DNA from: Candidatus Poseidonia sp.
Lineage (GTDB): Archaea; Thermoplasmatota; Poseidoniia; Poseidoniales; Poseidoniaceae
Assembly: GCA_016778305.1 (NCBI GenBank)
Contig: JADHPT010000003.1
Location: 1-64,000, forward strand
Direction: 5' to 3'
Length of the DNA stretch: 64,000 nucleotides
The first letter of the stretch is position 1. Each line of letters begins with the position of its first letter. Position numbers and translations under genes: made by a program. The notes below the pieces were generated by a model. That model searched no databases and had not been told where the DNA came from. It worked only from the letters and a program-made list of their open reading frames with translations. Positions 1 through 7,855 of the stretch are shown one piece after another.

Positions 1-10
1 TAACCATTGC

Positions 11-667
11 TCATGCTTGCAGTGCTTCGGAAATGGGTGCCCATTCCGAGGCACCAAGCGCTTGCTCAACGCCGTTCATGTGCATGGAGAAGGGCGCGGG
101 CGGCATGGCTCCCTGCAGTGCCTTGGCGTATTCAACACGTGTATCGCTATCGAGTCGCTTGAAAACCCAGGGGATTCCCTTGGCCATGAAATCCTCTGGG
201 AACGCACCCATCATCTTCCCCATCATTCCACCCTGTTCCTCCATGGAGAAATTAGCTTCGATGAGCGGTACAAGGAGGGCTTCTTCCTTGTTCATGTGAC
301 GCACAGTAGTATGGAGAAGTTGGGAGCACTGGCGAGCGAAGGCCTCACCGGCAGAGGCGTTGCCTTCCCCGAAGGCTGCGAGGTTCGTTGTCATTTCTTC
401 CCGAAGGGTTTCCTCTACTCGATGATCATCCTCAAAGGTTGTTGCTACGTGTGGCATACGATCGTTGACGGTTCCAAAAACACCGATATCTTCGCCTTTG
501 GCATGGTAATCAAGGACATAACCTGTCCAATCAAAGCGTTCGCTCAAATCTTCAAACGAGACGCTACCCGCAAGGGCAAGCATTGCATCTGCTTCAAGCA
601 ATTCGAGTTCTCGTTCAAGGGCTGTGTGGATGTATTTCAGAGCGCGGAGCGGACCTGGGTTTGACAT
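11..667 (-). CDS. Hemerythrin-like (HHE) domain protein
   Basis: Protein of about 218 residues. It is all-helical in appearance, with histidine/glutamate pairs spaced as in the hemerythrin HHE fold: YIHTALERE near the N-terminus, DYHAKGED, EDDHRVEE and then HTTVRHMNKEEA. Such proteins bind a non-haem di-iron centre and act in oxygen, nitric-oxide or iron handling; which role applies here cannot be read from the sequence. The frame is open from 697, but I place the start at the ATG at 667 because a TATA-like box (690-697) sits about 27 nt upstream, as for a leaderless archaeal mRNA. The C-terminal 60 residues are methionine-rich and lie outside the core. It is the last of three minus-strand genes that each have their own apparent promoter. 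Confidence 0.72.
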   Translation of the reverse strand: MSNPGPLRALKYIHTALERELELLEADAMLALAGSVSFEDLSERFDWTGYVLDYHAKGEDIGVFGTVNDRMPHVATTFEDDHRVEETLREEMTTNLAAFGEGNASAGEAFARQCSQLLHTTVRHMNKEEALLVPLIEANFSMEEQGGMMGKMMGAFPEDFMAKGIPWVFKRLDSDTRVEYAKALQGAMPPAPFSMHMNGVEQALGASEWAPISEALQA

Positions 668-689
668 GAACAACGCTACGAGGGAGGTA

Positions 690-697
690 CTTATCAA
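690..697 (-). promoter_or_regulatory. TATA-like box of the hemerythrin-like gene
   Basis: On the minus strand this reads TTGATAAG, centred about 27 nt upstream of the ATG at 667. That spacing would place the transcription start at or next to the start codon (leaderless). Confidence 0.45.
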
Positions 698-779
698 GAG
701 TTGTGAGGGAATCTAAAGAGATGGCTTTCTAACTACGGAAAATGTATTGATTGGAGCGATATGCATGCTTGGTTGATTG

Positions 780-1502
780 CTATTCAGGTTGCATATCCTC
801 TTCGGAAAGATGTTTCAGTACGCCCGGAAGAATTTCGCCCGCTTTCCCTAAGTGGACCTCCGTGAAGGCATCAGCGTTAACGGGCGCCTCGAGATTCACG
901 AGGATGGTCTTCGCTCCTGCTGCATTGGCGACATTCACCAGACCAGCAGCGGGGTAAACATGACCAGAACTGCCAACAACGAGAAAGGTATCACATTCTT
1001 CAACCGCTGCGTAAATGTCTTCCATGTGCATTGGCATCTCTCCAAACCAAACGATGTCAGGGCGAAGCCGTTGGGCAACCGCACAACAGGTGCAGGTAAG
1101 GAATTCATCCTTGAGGTCGCCCTCTTCCATTCTCACTTCTGTTTGACCACTCCTTTCGCAACGAAGAGTTTTCAATCGTCCGTGCATGTGGATTGTGGAA
1201 GTATTGCCTGCTCGTTCGTGCAGATCGTCGACGTTCTGCGTGATGAGGGTTAACTCCTCGTGACGTTCTGCCAAATCAGCCAGAGCCTCGTGTGCTGGAT
1301 TGGGCTCGACTTCCAGCATCTGTCGTCTTCTTGCCTGATAAAAGCGCCATACAAACATCGGATCCGCATGCCAGGCTTGTGGAGTGGCGACATCTTCAAT
1401 CCGATGTTCTTCCCAGAGCCCGTCGCCGTCACGGAAGGTCCGAATCCCCGATTCGGCCGATATACCCGCTCCGGTCAACACAACAATTCGTTGTCTGCTC
1501 AT
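780..1502 (-). CDS. cobB: Sir2-family NAD-dependent protein deacylase, CobB type
   Basis: Sirtuin of 240 residues that removes acyl groups from lysines while consuming NAD. Visible motifs are GAGIS (11-15), TQNVDDLHERAG (88-99), the catalytic histidine in HMHG (H107), and LRPDIVWFGEMP. Cysteines 115, 137, 139 and 140 follow the same unusual layout as Escherichia coli CobB (one cysteine, then a CxCC cluster) rather than two clean CxxC pairs. Y55 and R58 form the Y-x-x-R pair that in SIRT5 and CobB recognises succinyl or malonyl lysine, so desuccinylase activity is likely (family knowledge). An NAD-kinase-like gene lies directly upstream on the same strand. A TATA-like box at 1524-1531 fits a leaderless start at 1502. 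Confidence 0.9.
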   Translation of the reverse strand: MSRQRIVVLTGAGISAESGIRTFRDGDGLWEEHRIEDVATPQAWHADPMFVWRFYQARRRQMLEVEPNPAHEALADLAERHEELTLITQNVDDLHERAGNTSTIHMHGRLKTLRCERSGQTEVRMEEGDLKDEFLTCTCCAVAQRLRPDIVWFGEMPMHMEDIYAAVEECDTFLVVGSSGHVYPAAGLVNVANAAGAKTILVNLEAPVNADAFTEVHLGKAGEILPGVLKHLSEEDMQPE

Positions 1503-1523
1503 GAAGTCCCTCCCAGTTTGATC

Positions 1524-1531
1524 CTATTTGA
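1524..1531 (-). promoter_or_regulatory. TATA-like box of the sirtuin gene
   Basis: Minus-strand TCAAATAG, centred about 26 nt upstream of the sirtuin ATG at 1502; consistent with leaderless transcription. Confidence 0.35.
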
Positions 1532-1580
1532 ACATAGAGTGGCGTTCGTCCCGGCCTTTTTCGGCCGCAACCGAGGCAGA

Positions 1581-2768
1581 TTAAACCTCAGCAACACGAA
1601 TTAAACGGGTGGTTCGAAAGCCCTGTAATATTTTGATGAAACGTTTTGTTTGAAACTCATCGTCAAGAGATTCATCGCCCGTGTCAATGCGGACGGCTTC
1701 CAATCCAATGAGTTTCGAAGGTGTGGCAACACCCAAAATATTGGTGTGGCCAACCAGGCGCAGTACGGTGGGTGAGAGTTGGAGGTTGCCTCGGCCAATA
1801 AGGAAGCCTTGGCCCCCCATCGGTGAAAGCAGCAAAAGAAGCGGGCGTTGCTGGCCGTCTTCGTCAACGTGCTCCCCGAGAATCCGGATTAATTCTGATT
1901 CGTCGAGGTCATTATGAAGTGATCCGCCGTGTTGAATATCAATTCCCAGCAGCGTCAGAGATTGGTTCAAGCGTTCACCCATTCGCCTCAGGGTACCTCC
2001 ACTGCCCCATACCACCATGAGATCGTCTTCGTCTTCAAGCAATGAGCCAATGTGATTTGCAAGACCCTCGATGCTATCGTCTTCACTCACACGTTCCACT
2101 TGCTCTTTGGCGCCCTGCATGAAACGGGGCGATGAAGGCGTCCATGCCTCTCCGTACATTCGAACCTTCCAAACTCCTTCCTGGTAGACAACTTCATCCA
2201 AATCCATAACTTCGGTGATGGCGGTTCGTAAATCCCCCAAAGCGAAGGAGAGCACCACTTCAGCCGCAGCTTTTGGTGTGGTCGCAAAACAACCCGAGTG
2301 CATCTTGACGCCCCCTGGAACACCGATCAGGGGGGTTTCCTGTGCGGCCTCACCGCGGTTTTCGAGAGCCTTGACGATGTCCCTTGTGGTACCGTCGCCA
2401 CCTGCATAGAGAAGAGCGTCAACCTCGGCGTCCAAAAGAGCGTTGACGAGGCTGGAGGTGTCCTCTGCACTGGTTGAATCGGGGGTAGAACCGACCCATT
2501 CGGTGCCGACTGCCACACTGTTGTCAACTTGTGGAATCCATGCAGAACCCATTCGGCCCTCCCATGCGACGAAGGTGAGAGAGGTTTGATTGCGATTGAG
2601 AGAGGACGCTGTCAAGCTTTGGAGATGGGTTAAGCACTGCTGCATTCGAGGTCCTGCTCTGTCTTCTGCCCCAGCAGCCCGTGCTTCTGCTGCGCGACCG
2701 TCACTTCCTTTGAATCCTAATTTCCCGCCCAAACCGGCATCTGGATTTACCACGATTCCGATGCGCAT
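1581..2768 (-). CDS. ATP-NAD kinase-like protein of the AcoX/COG3199 type
   Basis: About 395 residues counted from the ATG at 2768 (MRIGIVVNPDAG). The first line is the typical opening of the diacylglycerol/NAD-kinase fold. GGDGTTRD (about 123-130) is the nucleotide-binding GGDGT motif, and GVPGGVKMHSGCFA (about 149-162) is the signature of the AcoX-type subgroup found in many archaea. The likely reaction is ATP-dependent phosphorylation of NAD or a related diphosphate, but AcoX-type proteins are not all proven NAD kinases. The insert at residues 12-40, rich in Ala, Gly and charged residues, is longer than usual. The frame is open to 2813, but a TATA-like box at 2792-2799 favours the start at 2768. 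The neighbouring sirtuin consumes NAD. Confidence 0.75.
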   Translation of the reverse strand: MRIGIVVNPDAGLGGKLGFKGSDGRAAEARAAGAEDRAGPRMQQCLTHLQSLTASSLNRNQTSLTFVAWEGRMGSAWIPQVDNSVAVGTEWVGSTPDSTSAEDTSSLVNALLDAEVDALLYAGGDGTTRDIVKALENRGEAAQETPLIGVPGGVKMHSGCFATTPKAAAEVVLSFALGDLRTAITEVMDLDEVVYQEGVWKVRMYGEAWTPSSPRFMQGAKEQVERVSEDDSIEGLANHIGSLLEDEDDLMVVWGSGGTLRRMGERLNQSLTLLGIDIQHGGSLHNDLDESELIRILGEHVDEDGQQRPLLLLLSPMGGQGFLIGRGNLQLSPTVLRLVGHTNILGVATPSKLIGLEAVRIDTGDESLDDEFQTKRFIKILQGFRTTRLIRVAEV

Positions 2769-2791
2769 ACACCACGCAGAAAGCCTTCCCT

Positions 2792-2799
2792 CAAATATC
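2792..2799 (-). promoter_or_regulatory. TATA-like box of the NAD-kinase-like gene
   Basis: Minus-strand GATATTTG about 28 nt upstream of the ATG at 2768, in the divergent spacer shared with the plus-strand gene at 2876. Confidence 0.4.
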
Positions 2800-2875
2800 C
2801 CTGCTTCGCTCAATGAGTACTTTTGGGGTGTGTTTCACCCGAGGTTTGAAGATGTGCTTCTGCCAAGGTAGGACC

Positions 2876-3208
2876 ATGAAACGTGCACCGACCGACGAGC
2901 CTAACCTCGACGACATCCTCGCTCGTGATTTTTCTGAATTGAACATGGGAGAGGAGCAAATCACAACAGAGGCGCCCCAAGAGATGCAACGAGACGAGGC
3001 AGAAGGGGCCGATGAGGCAAAGGCGAAGCCCATCATTTACAATCAAAAAATCGATGCTCGAGAAGACCGAGAGTCCTTTTCAGTCGCTCCACCTTCGAGC
3101 GCTTCATCTGCAAAGAATGGAGAGAAGAACACAACGTCAACCCCCTCGACAACCATTCTCAAGGCACCCACATCACAATTGGGCGACGACTTCGACGTCG
3201 AATGGTGA
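2876..3208 (+). CDS. Small acidic hydrophilic protein, function unknown
   Basis: Predicted 110-residue protein starting MKRAPTDEPNLDDILARDF and ending in an acidic DDFDVEW. It is rich in Asp, Glu, Ser and Ala, with no hydrophobic core segment, no cysteines and no recognisable motif, so it is probably largely disordered. The ATG at 2876 is preceded by AGGTAGGA, a passable ribosome-binding site; the frame extends upstream to 2813 but without one. It lies 83 nt before threonyl-tRNA synthetase on the same strand and may be co-transcribed. Coding status rests on the open frame and spacing only. Confidence 0.5.
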   Translation: MKRAPTDEPNLDDILARDFSELNMGEEQITTEAPQEMQRDEAEGADEAKAKPIIYNQKIDAREDRESFSVAPPSSASSAKNGEKNTTSTPSTTILKAPTSQLGDDFDVEW

Positions 3209-3291
3209 GAACCAGCAGGAAGGGTCGCCACAAGGCGCGGGATTCATAGCGAAGAGGCAACCCCGTAGGGGTTGTCGGAGGAACGAAGCAC

Positions 3292-5313
3292 ATGACAATG
3301 ATTCACGTTACACTACCAGACGGTACGGTCAACGAATATGCTGCAGGAATCACCTGCGGTGAGGTCATTACCGATGCACTCGGAAAGAAACACGGATGCC
3401 TCGCAGCAAAAGTGGACGGATTGGAATTCGACATGTCGCACGCATTGGACATGAACTGCTCGGTTGAGGGCATCAAATCGGATTCTGAAGATGGCATTCA
3501 CATCCTGCGCCATTCCGCAGCCCACCTTCTGGCGCAAGCGGTCATGGAGTTGTATCCTGGCGCCCTGCCAACTATTGGCCCAGCCATTGACCGTGGCTTT
3601 TACTATGACTTCGCAATGAAGCCCATCGCTGAAGGGGACCTGAAGAAAATCGAAAAGAAAATGCAAGAATTGGCACGCCGAAACTTCACGGTGGAGCGTG
3701 TTGAACTGAACCAAGATTCGTTGCGAGAGCACTTTGAACACAACCCCTACAAGCTTGAAATCATTGATGATAAATTGGAAGCGGGCGACGGTTCAACCAT
3801 CTACAAGCAAGGTGAATGGTACGACCTTTGCCTCGGACCGCACGTCCCGAATACATCTCGCTTGATGTTTGTCAAACTCACCTCCGTTTCCTCTGCCTAC
3901 TGGCGAGGTGACCAGGACCGAGAACAACTCGTTCGTATTTACGGTCTGGTCGAACCAAGCAAAGATGCGCTCAAGCAAACGCTGCACAGAATGGAAGAAG
4001 CAAAGAAACGCGATCACCGCAAACTCGGCAAAGATCTCCAACTCTTTCACATTGACGAGGATGTCGGCCAGGGCCTCATCATGTGGACTCCAAGAGGTGC
4101 GATTATCCGTCAAGAATTGCAGGATTTCATCTCACACCATCTTCGTCGCCAAGGCTATCAGCAGGTATTTACCCCGCATATTGGTAAATTGGATTTGTAC
4201 CGAACCTCAGGCCATTTCCCCTACTATCAGGACTCGCAGTACCCTCCTCTTGTTGAACGCGACCTGATGAAGAAACTCGCTGATGAGGGTTGCACCTGCG
4301 GTGAATTGTCGAACATGATGAAGACTGGCGATATTGACGGTTACATGCTCAAACCGATGAACTGCCCGCATCACGTCAAAATTTACGCCAGTCAAGCACG
4401 TTCCTACCGCAACCTACCACTGCGTTTGGCTGAATTTGGCACCGTCTACCGTTGGGAGCAATCCGGTGAGATCTCTGGCATGACCCGAGTTCGTGGCTTT
4501 ACTCAAGATGACGCCCACCTCTTCGTTACCGAAGACCAAATTTCTCAAGAAGTGCTGGGCTGCATCGAATTGGTTCAAATCATCTTTGACAAACTCGGAA
4601 TGGCAGATTATCGTGTTCGTGTGGGTCTTCGCGACCCTGATTCAACCAAGTATGTGGGCGAGCCTGAGGCTTGGGACAAGGCCGAGGATGCCTGCCGTAA
4701 TGCAGCGGCTTCTTTGGGTGTGGACTGGTCTGAAGAAGAAGGTGAAGCTGCATTTTATGGTCCTAAAATCGACTTTGTTGTCAAGGACGTCATCGGTCGA
4801 GAATGGCAACTTGGAACCGTCCAGGTTGACTATAACCTCCCTGAACGTTTCGACTTAACCTACAAAGGAAGCGATGGAGAATTGCACCGTCCGGTCATGA
4901 TTCATCGCGCCCCATTTGGCTCCATGGAGCGGTTCTGTGGCGTGTTGATCGAGCACTTTGCTGGTCGCTTCCCCACCTGGCTCACGCCAACGCAATGCCA
5001 CATCATTACCATTTCCGAGAAACACAAGGCCTACGCTGCGGAAGTTGCTTCAGCACTCAAGGAACGTGGAATACGTGTTGAAATGGATGATGGAGACGAT
5101 ACGGTAGGCAAGAAGATTCGTACCCATCGTAAACTCCAACCCGCCTACATGGTGATTCTTGGCGATGGAGAAATGGAAGGAAGAACCGTGAGCCTGCGAG
5201 CTCGTAATGGTGATCAGGTTGCAGATCTAGGTCTTGAAGAATTCATTGAAAACCTTCAAACTGAAATCAATGAAAAGGTGAGTCAGCCATCGCTTGTCCC
5301 GCCTTCATCGTGA
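3292..5313 (+). CDS. thrS: Threonyl-tRNA synthetase, bacterial-type domain layout
   Basis: Class II synthetase of 673 residues that charges tRNA-Thr. Domain order: an N-terminal TGS domain (1-65), an editing domain with the HxxxH motif in HSAAHLLAQA, a catalytic core with MNCPHHVKIYAS, motif 2 around TVYRWEQSGE followed by RGFTQDDAH, motif 3 APFGSMERFCG, and a C-terminal anticodon-binding domain. This is the bacterial/eukaryotic layout; most archaeal enzymes instead carry a DTD-like N-terminal editing domain. GGAGG at 3277-3281 lies 10 nt before the ATG at 3292; a second ATG at 3298 is possible. The next gene begins 10 nt after the stop, suggesting co-transcription. Confidence 0.97.
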   Translation: MTMIHVTLPDGTVNEYAAGITCGEVITDALGKKHGCLAAKVDGLEFDMSHALDMNCSVEGIKSDSEDGIHILRHSAAHLLAQAVMELYPGALPTIGPAIDRGFYYDFAMKPIAEGDLKKIEKKMQELARRNFTVERVELNQDSLREHFEHNPYKLEIIDDKLEAGDGSTIYKQGEWYDLCLGPHVPNTSRLMFVKLTSVSSAYWRGDQDREQLVRIYGLVEPSKDALKQTLHRMEEAKKRDHRKLGKDLQLFHIDEDVGQGLIMWTPRGAIIRQELQDFISHHLRRQGYQQVFTPHIGKLDLYRTSGHFPYYQDSQYPPLVERDLMKKLADEGCTCGELSNMMKTGDIDGYMLKPMNCPHHVKIYASQARSYRNLPLRLAEFGTVYRWEQSGEISGMTRVRGFTQDDAHLFVTEDQISQEVLGCIELVQIIFDKLGMADYRVRVGLRDPDSTKYVGEPEAWDKAEDACRNAAASLGVDWSEEEGEAAFYGPKIDFVVKDVIGREWQLGTVQVDYNLPERFDLTYKGSDGELHRPVMIHRAPFGSMERFCGVLIEHFAGRFPTWLTPTQCHIITISEKHKAYAAEVASALKERGIRVEMDDGDDTVGKKIRTHRKLQPAYMVILGDGEMEGRTVSLRARNGDQVADLGLEEFIENLQTEINEKVSQPSLVPPSS

Positions 5314-5323
5314 GTGAGTTTTC

Positions 5324-7855
5324 ATGGCACCGGGAATCATTCAAGGCTTTTCTTTTGCCATGATTGGGCCACTTTTCTTCGCCATTCTGACGACTTGGTT
5401 TTTTTGGGATAAGGTCGTGCCTCGACAACTGAAAGGCCTGCAAGTGGCGTTTCAAACTGGAGAACGCACCTATGAAGTTCACCGAGTCACCTCGACGGTG
5501 GAGGACGTCAAGGACCTGCTCGGTCGTCGAGGAACACGCTTTGGAGTGGTTTCATACCTGATGGCTCTCACAGGAAGTCTCATTTTATTATTTGAATTTA
5601 CAAATTTCCGACTCAATCTTTCCGAAGGCTATCATGCACCGTCGGTCGCACTGGCACTGATTCTCATCATGCTTCCTGCCGTCGTATCGAGTGGAACCTC
5701 CTTGGGTGCTCAAGTGATTCGCCCTCTCGGGACCAACCGTGCCACGCTTCAGAACAATACACGGGCACGAAACATCGCTTATGTTGCCTTAACAGCCTCG
5801 TGGCTCTTCTTGGCCGGGATGGTGGGAATGGTCTTGGATGCACAGGGTGCATCACCAACACAAAGCGTCAGTATCGCAGGCTTCATCGCGTTCAGTCCAG
5901 CGGTTCTTGCCTATGGACGGATTCTCGGTTCCTCATGGAATGCACTGAAGCAATCCTCACAACAAAATGCAAAGGGAAAGGCCTCACCTTTTCACAATCA
6001 CATTCCAAACGCACGCCAGCAATTCATCGCTCAAATTGTTCACCTCAACCTGGTAGCCATGCCCTTTGTTGCCGCCAACACCCTCATTTCACTGATCTTG
6101 CTGCTGTACAACCCGGACATGTTTACCCATACGGACCGAGTCATTAACCTTCCAGAATACCGACTCCAAAGCACCTACATGGAGGAAGGAGGTTTGCTTG
6201 GTTTCTGGCTTATTGAACTCTTTTCCAACATCCCACAGGCCGGTATCCGCGTGCCAATTGTGACCTCCTTGCTTTTGTTTTTACTGCTAAACGTAGCTGC
6301 TATTGGATTCCTTTTTGTGTATGAAGTGGCACGAATTCTCTTCCTTGACATCCAAGATGTTTCTGGAAAAGGCGGCATTCGGCTTGCTGATAGTCGCCTC
6401 TTGCGGGCCGAGCCCGTCCAACAAGCGAACGTGTTGAATTTCTGTTTTACCGGATTTGCAGGTCAATCCATGCTTCTGCTCGCTCTAGCGATGATCACGT
6501 TTTGGGATTCCAGTTTCCTTCCCCAAGGCAGCGCATGTGGTTCTTGGGAAGACAGTGTCTGTTCGGTCATGAAAAAGGACATGCTTGAACAATTGACTTG
6601 GATGCTGGCCTCGGGAGGACAAATCGCATTTATTGCAGTGTGGACACTCTCATGGAGACGTTCAAAACGACTTGACGATTTTACATTCGATTCAACCATG
6701 GACGAAGACCGAACCAGACTTCGTGGCATCAGTGACATGATTTACCTCAAGCAGCGCCAGGTTAACGAACTCATTGCAAGTGATGACTGGCAGACTGCAC
6801 TCAATCGCTTTGAATCAAATTCCATGCGAAAAGAAGAAAAATTGGTCGGTTTGGACATGGTACGTAAAACACAGGCCACCATGCTCCTCAAGGTGGCTAT
6901 CAACCGTTGGGATGATGCAGAAGAGGTCGCAGTTGATCTTCTCGCACTTCAGGGCGGACGGGATGCACACCTGTCAAGACTGACGCTTTGTGCCGCCAGT
7001 CTGGCTCAGCGGGACCACAAAGAAGCTCGGCCTCGCCTCGCTCTACTCAAGGACGATGATATTGAAGCAGTCCGCCTCAAATGGATAGCTGCGGTGTTGA
7101 ATCCATCGATGAAACTCGGGCCAGAAGCTCGTTCCATGCTGAGTATTGATCCTATTACTAAGAAAAATATCGCCATGCTACGGCAACTCAATGAAGCTCA
7201 GGTCCTTGCTGATCGACAACGACTGAAACAGCCCACCGACCGGAGAATCTTCCTCAGTGAACTCGCACGTTTGCGCCTCAACGGGCAGAGTGAACGCGCC
7301 CTTACGCTCCTTGAATTGGCCATGAAGGACATAGAGGAAGAAGAATGGGTGCACGGTATCATCGTTCAAAGTCTTTTGAATTACGATGCGGGTCGTATCA
7401 TGACGGCTGTTGACCTTGCTGAGAAATTGAACGAGCGTCATTCACGCAATCCACATTTGCGAAGTGTATTGCACCACTATGCGAGTTTGGGTCACACCAA
7501 GATGCCACCCTCTGAGCAATCTAAAATCGAATGGGCATTTGAGCAGGACTTGGATTGGCGTCAAAAATGGTCGGGCCATAACGTGAGCGTGCCGCCTCAG
7601 TTAGAAACTGCAGAACTCAAGAAACATGCATGGCAGGCCAATGCTTGGGTCGGTTTGGCAAGTGAGAAAGGTTTGTCAAGCCTGCTGAAGGGCAAGCGTA
7701 ACCAACATCAACACCTACCTGACGACCTCCCATTGTGCATCTACACCCACCTCGCCGGCCTGATGGCGACAATCGGTGGGATGCCAGTAGATTTGGGCCT
7801 TCCCGGAACGATTCAATTTGATGAAATTGAAGCGGCAAACCTGCTCGATTTGTAA
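5324..7855 (+). CDS. Multi-spanning membrane protein with helical-repeat C-terminal domain, unknown
   Basis: Protein of 843 residues. About nine hydrophobic segments lie in the first 470 residues, for example IIQGFSFAMIGPLFFAILTT near the start, then stretches near 75-95, 105-125, 150-172, 178-198, 240-262, 300-330, 365-390 and 425-445. The remaining 370 residues are soluble and helical, with alternating Leu/Ala patterns resembling TPR-type repeats (for example LSELARLRLNGQSERALTLL). I do not recognise the family. It follows thrS by 10 nt. Its TAA stop (7853-7855) abuts the stop codon of the minus-strand gene that follows, with no spacer. Confidence 0.7.
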   Translation: MAPGIIQGFSFAMIGPLFFAILTTWFFWDKVVPRQLKGLQVAFQTGERTYEVHRVTSTVEDVKDLLGRRGTRFGVVSYLMALTGSLILLFEFTNFRLNLSEGYHAPSVALALILIMLPAVVSSGTSLGAQVIRPLGTNRATLQNNTRARNIAYVALTASWLFLAGMVGMVLDAQGASPTQSVSIAGFIAFSPAVLAYGRILGSSWNALKQSSQQNAKGKASPFHNHIPNARQQFIAQIVHLNLVAMPFVAANTLISLILLLYNPDMFTHTDRVINLPEYRLQSTYMEEGGLLGFWLIELFSNIPQAGIRVPIVTSLLLFLLLNVAAIGFLFVYEVARILFLDIQDVSGKGGIRLADSRLLRAEPVQQANVLNFCFTGFAGQSMLLLALAMITFWDSSFLPQGSACGSWEDSVCSVMKKDMLEQLTWMLASGGQIAFIAVWTLSWRRSKRLDDFTFDSTMDEDRTRLRGISDMIYLKQRQVNELIASDDWQTALNRFESNSMRKEEKLVGLDMVRKTQATMLLKVAINRWDDAEEVAVDLLALQGGRDAHLSRLTLCAASLAQRDHKEARPRLALLKDDDIEAVRLKWIAAVLNPSMKLGPEARSMLSIDPITKKNIAMLRQLNEAQVLADRQRLKQPTDRRIFLSELARLRLNGQSERALTLLELAMKDIEEEEWVHGIIVQSLLNYDAGRIMTAVDLAEKLNERHSRNPHLRSVLHHYASLGHTKMPPSEQSKIEWAFEQDLDWRQKWSGHNVSVPPQLETAELKKHAWQANAWVGLASEKGLSSLLKGKRNQHQHLPDDLPLCIYTHLAGLMATIGGMPVDLGLPGTIQFDEIEAANLLDL

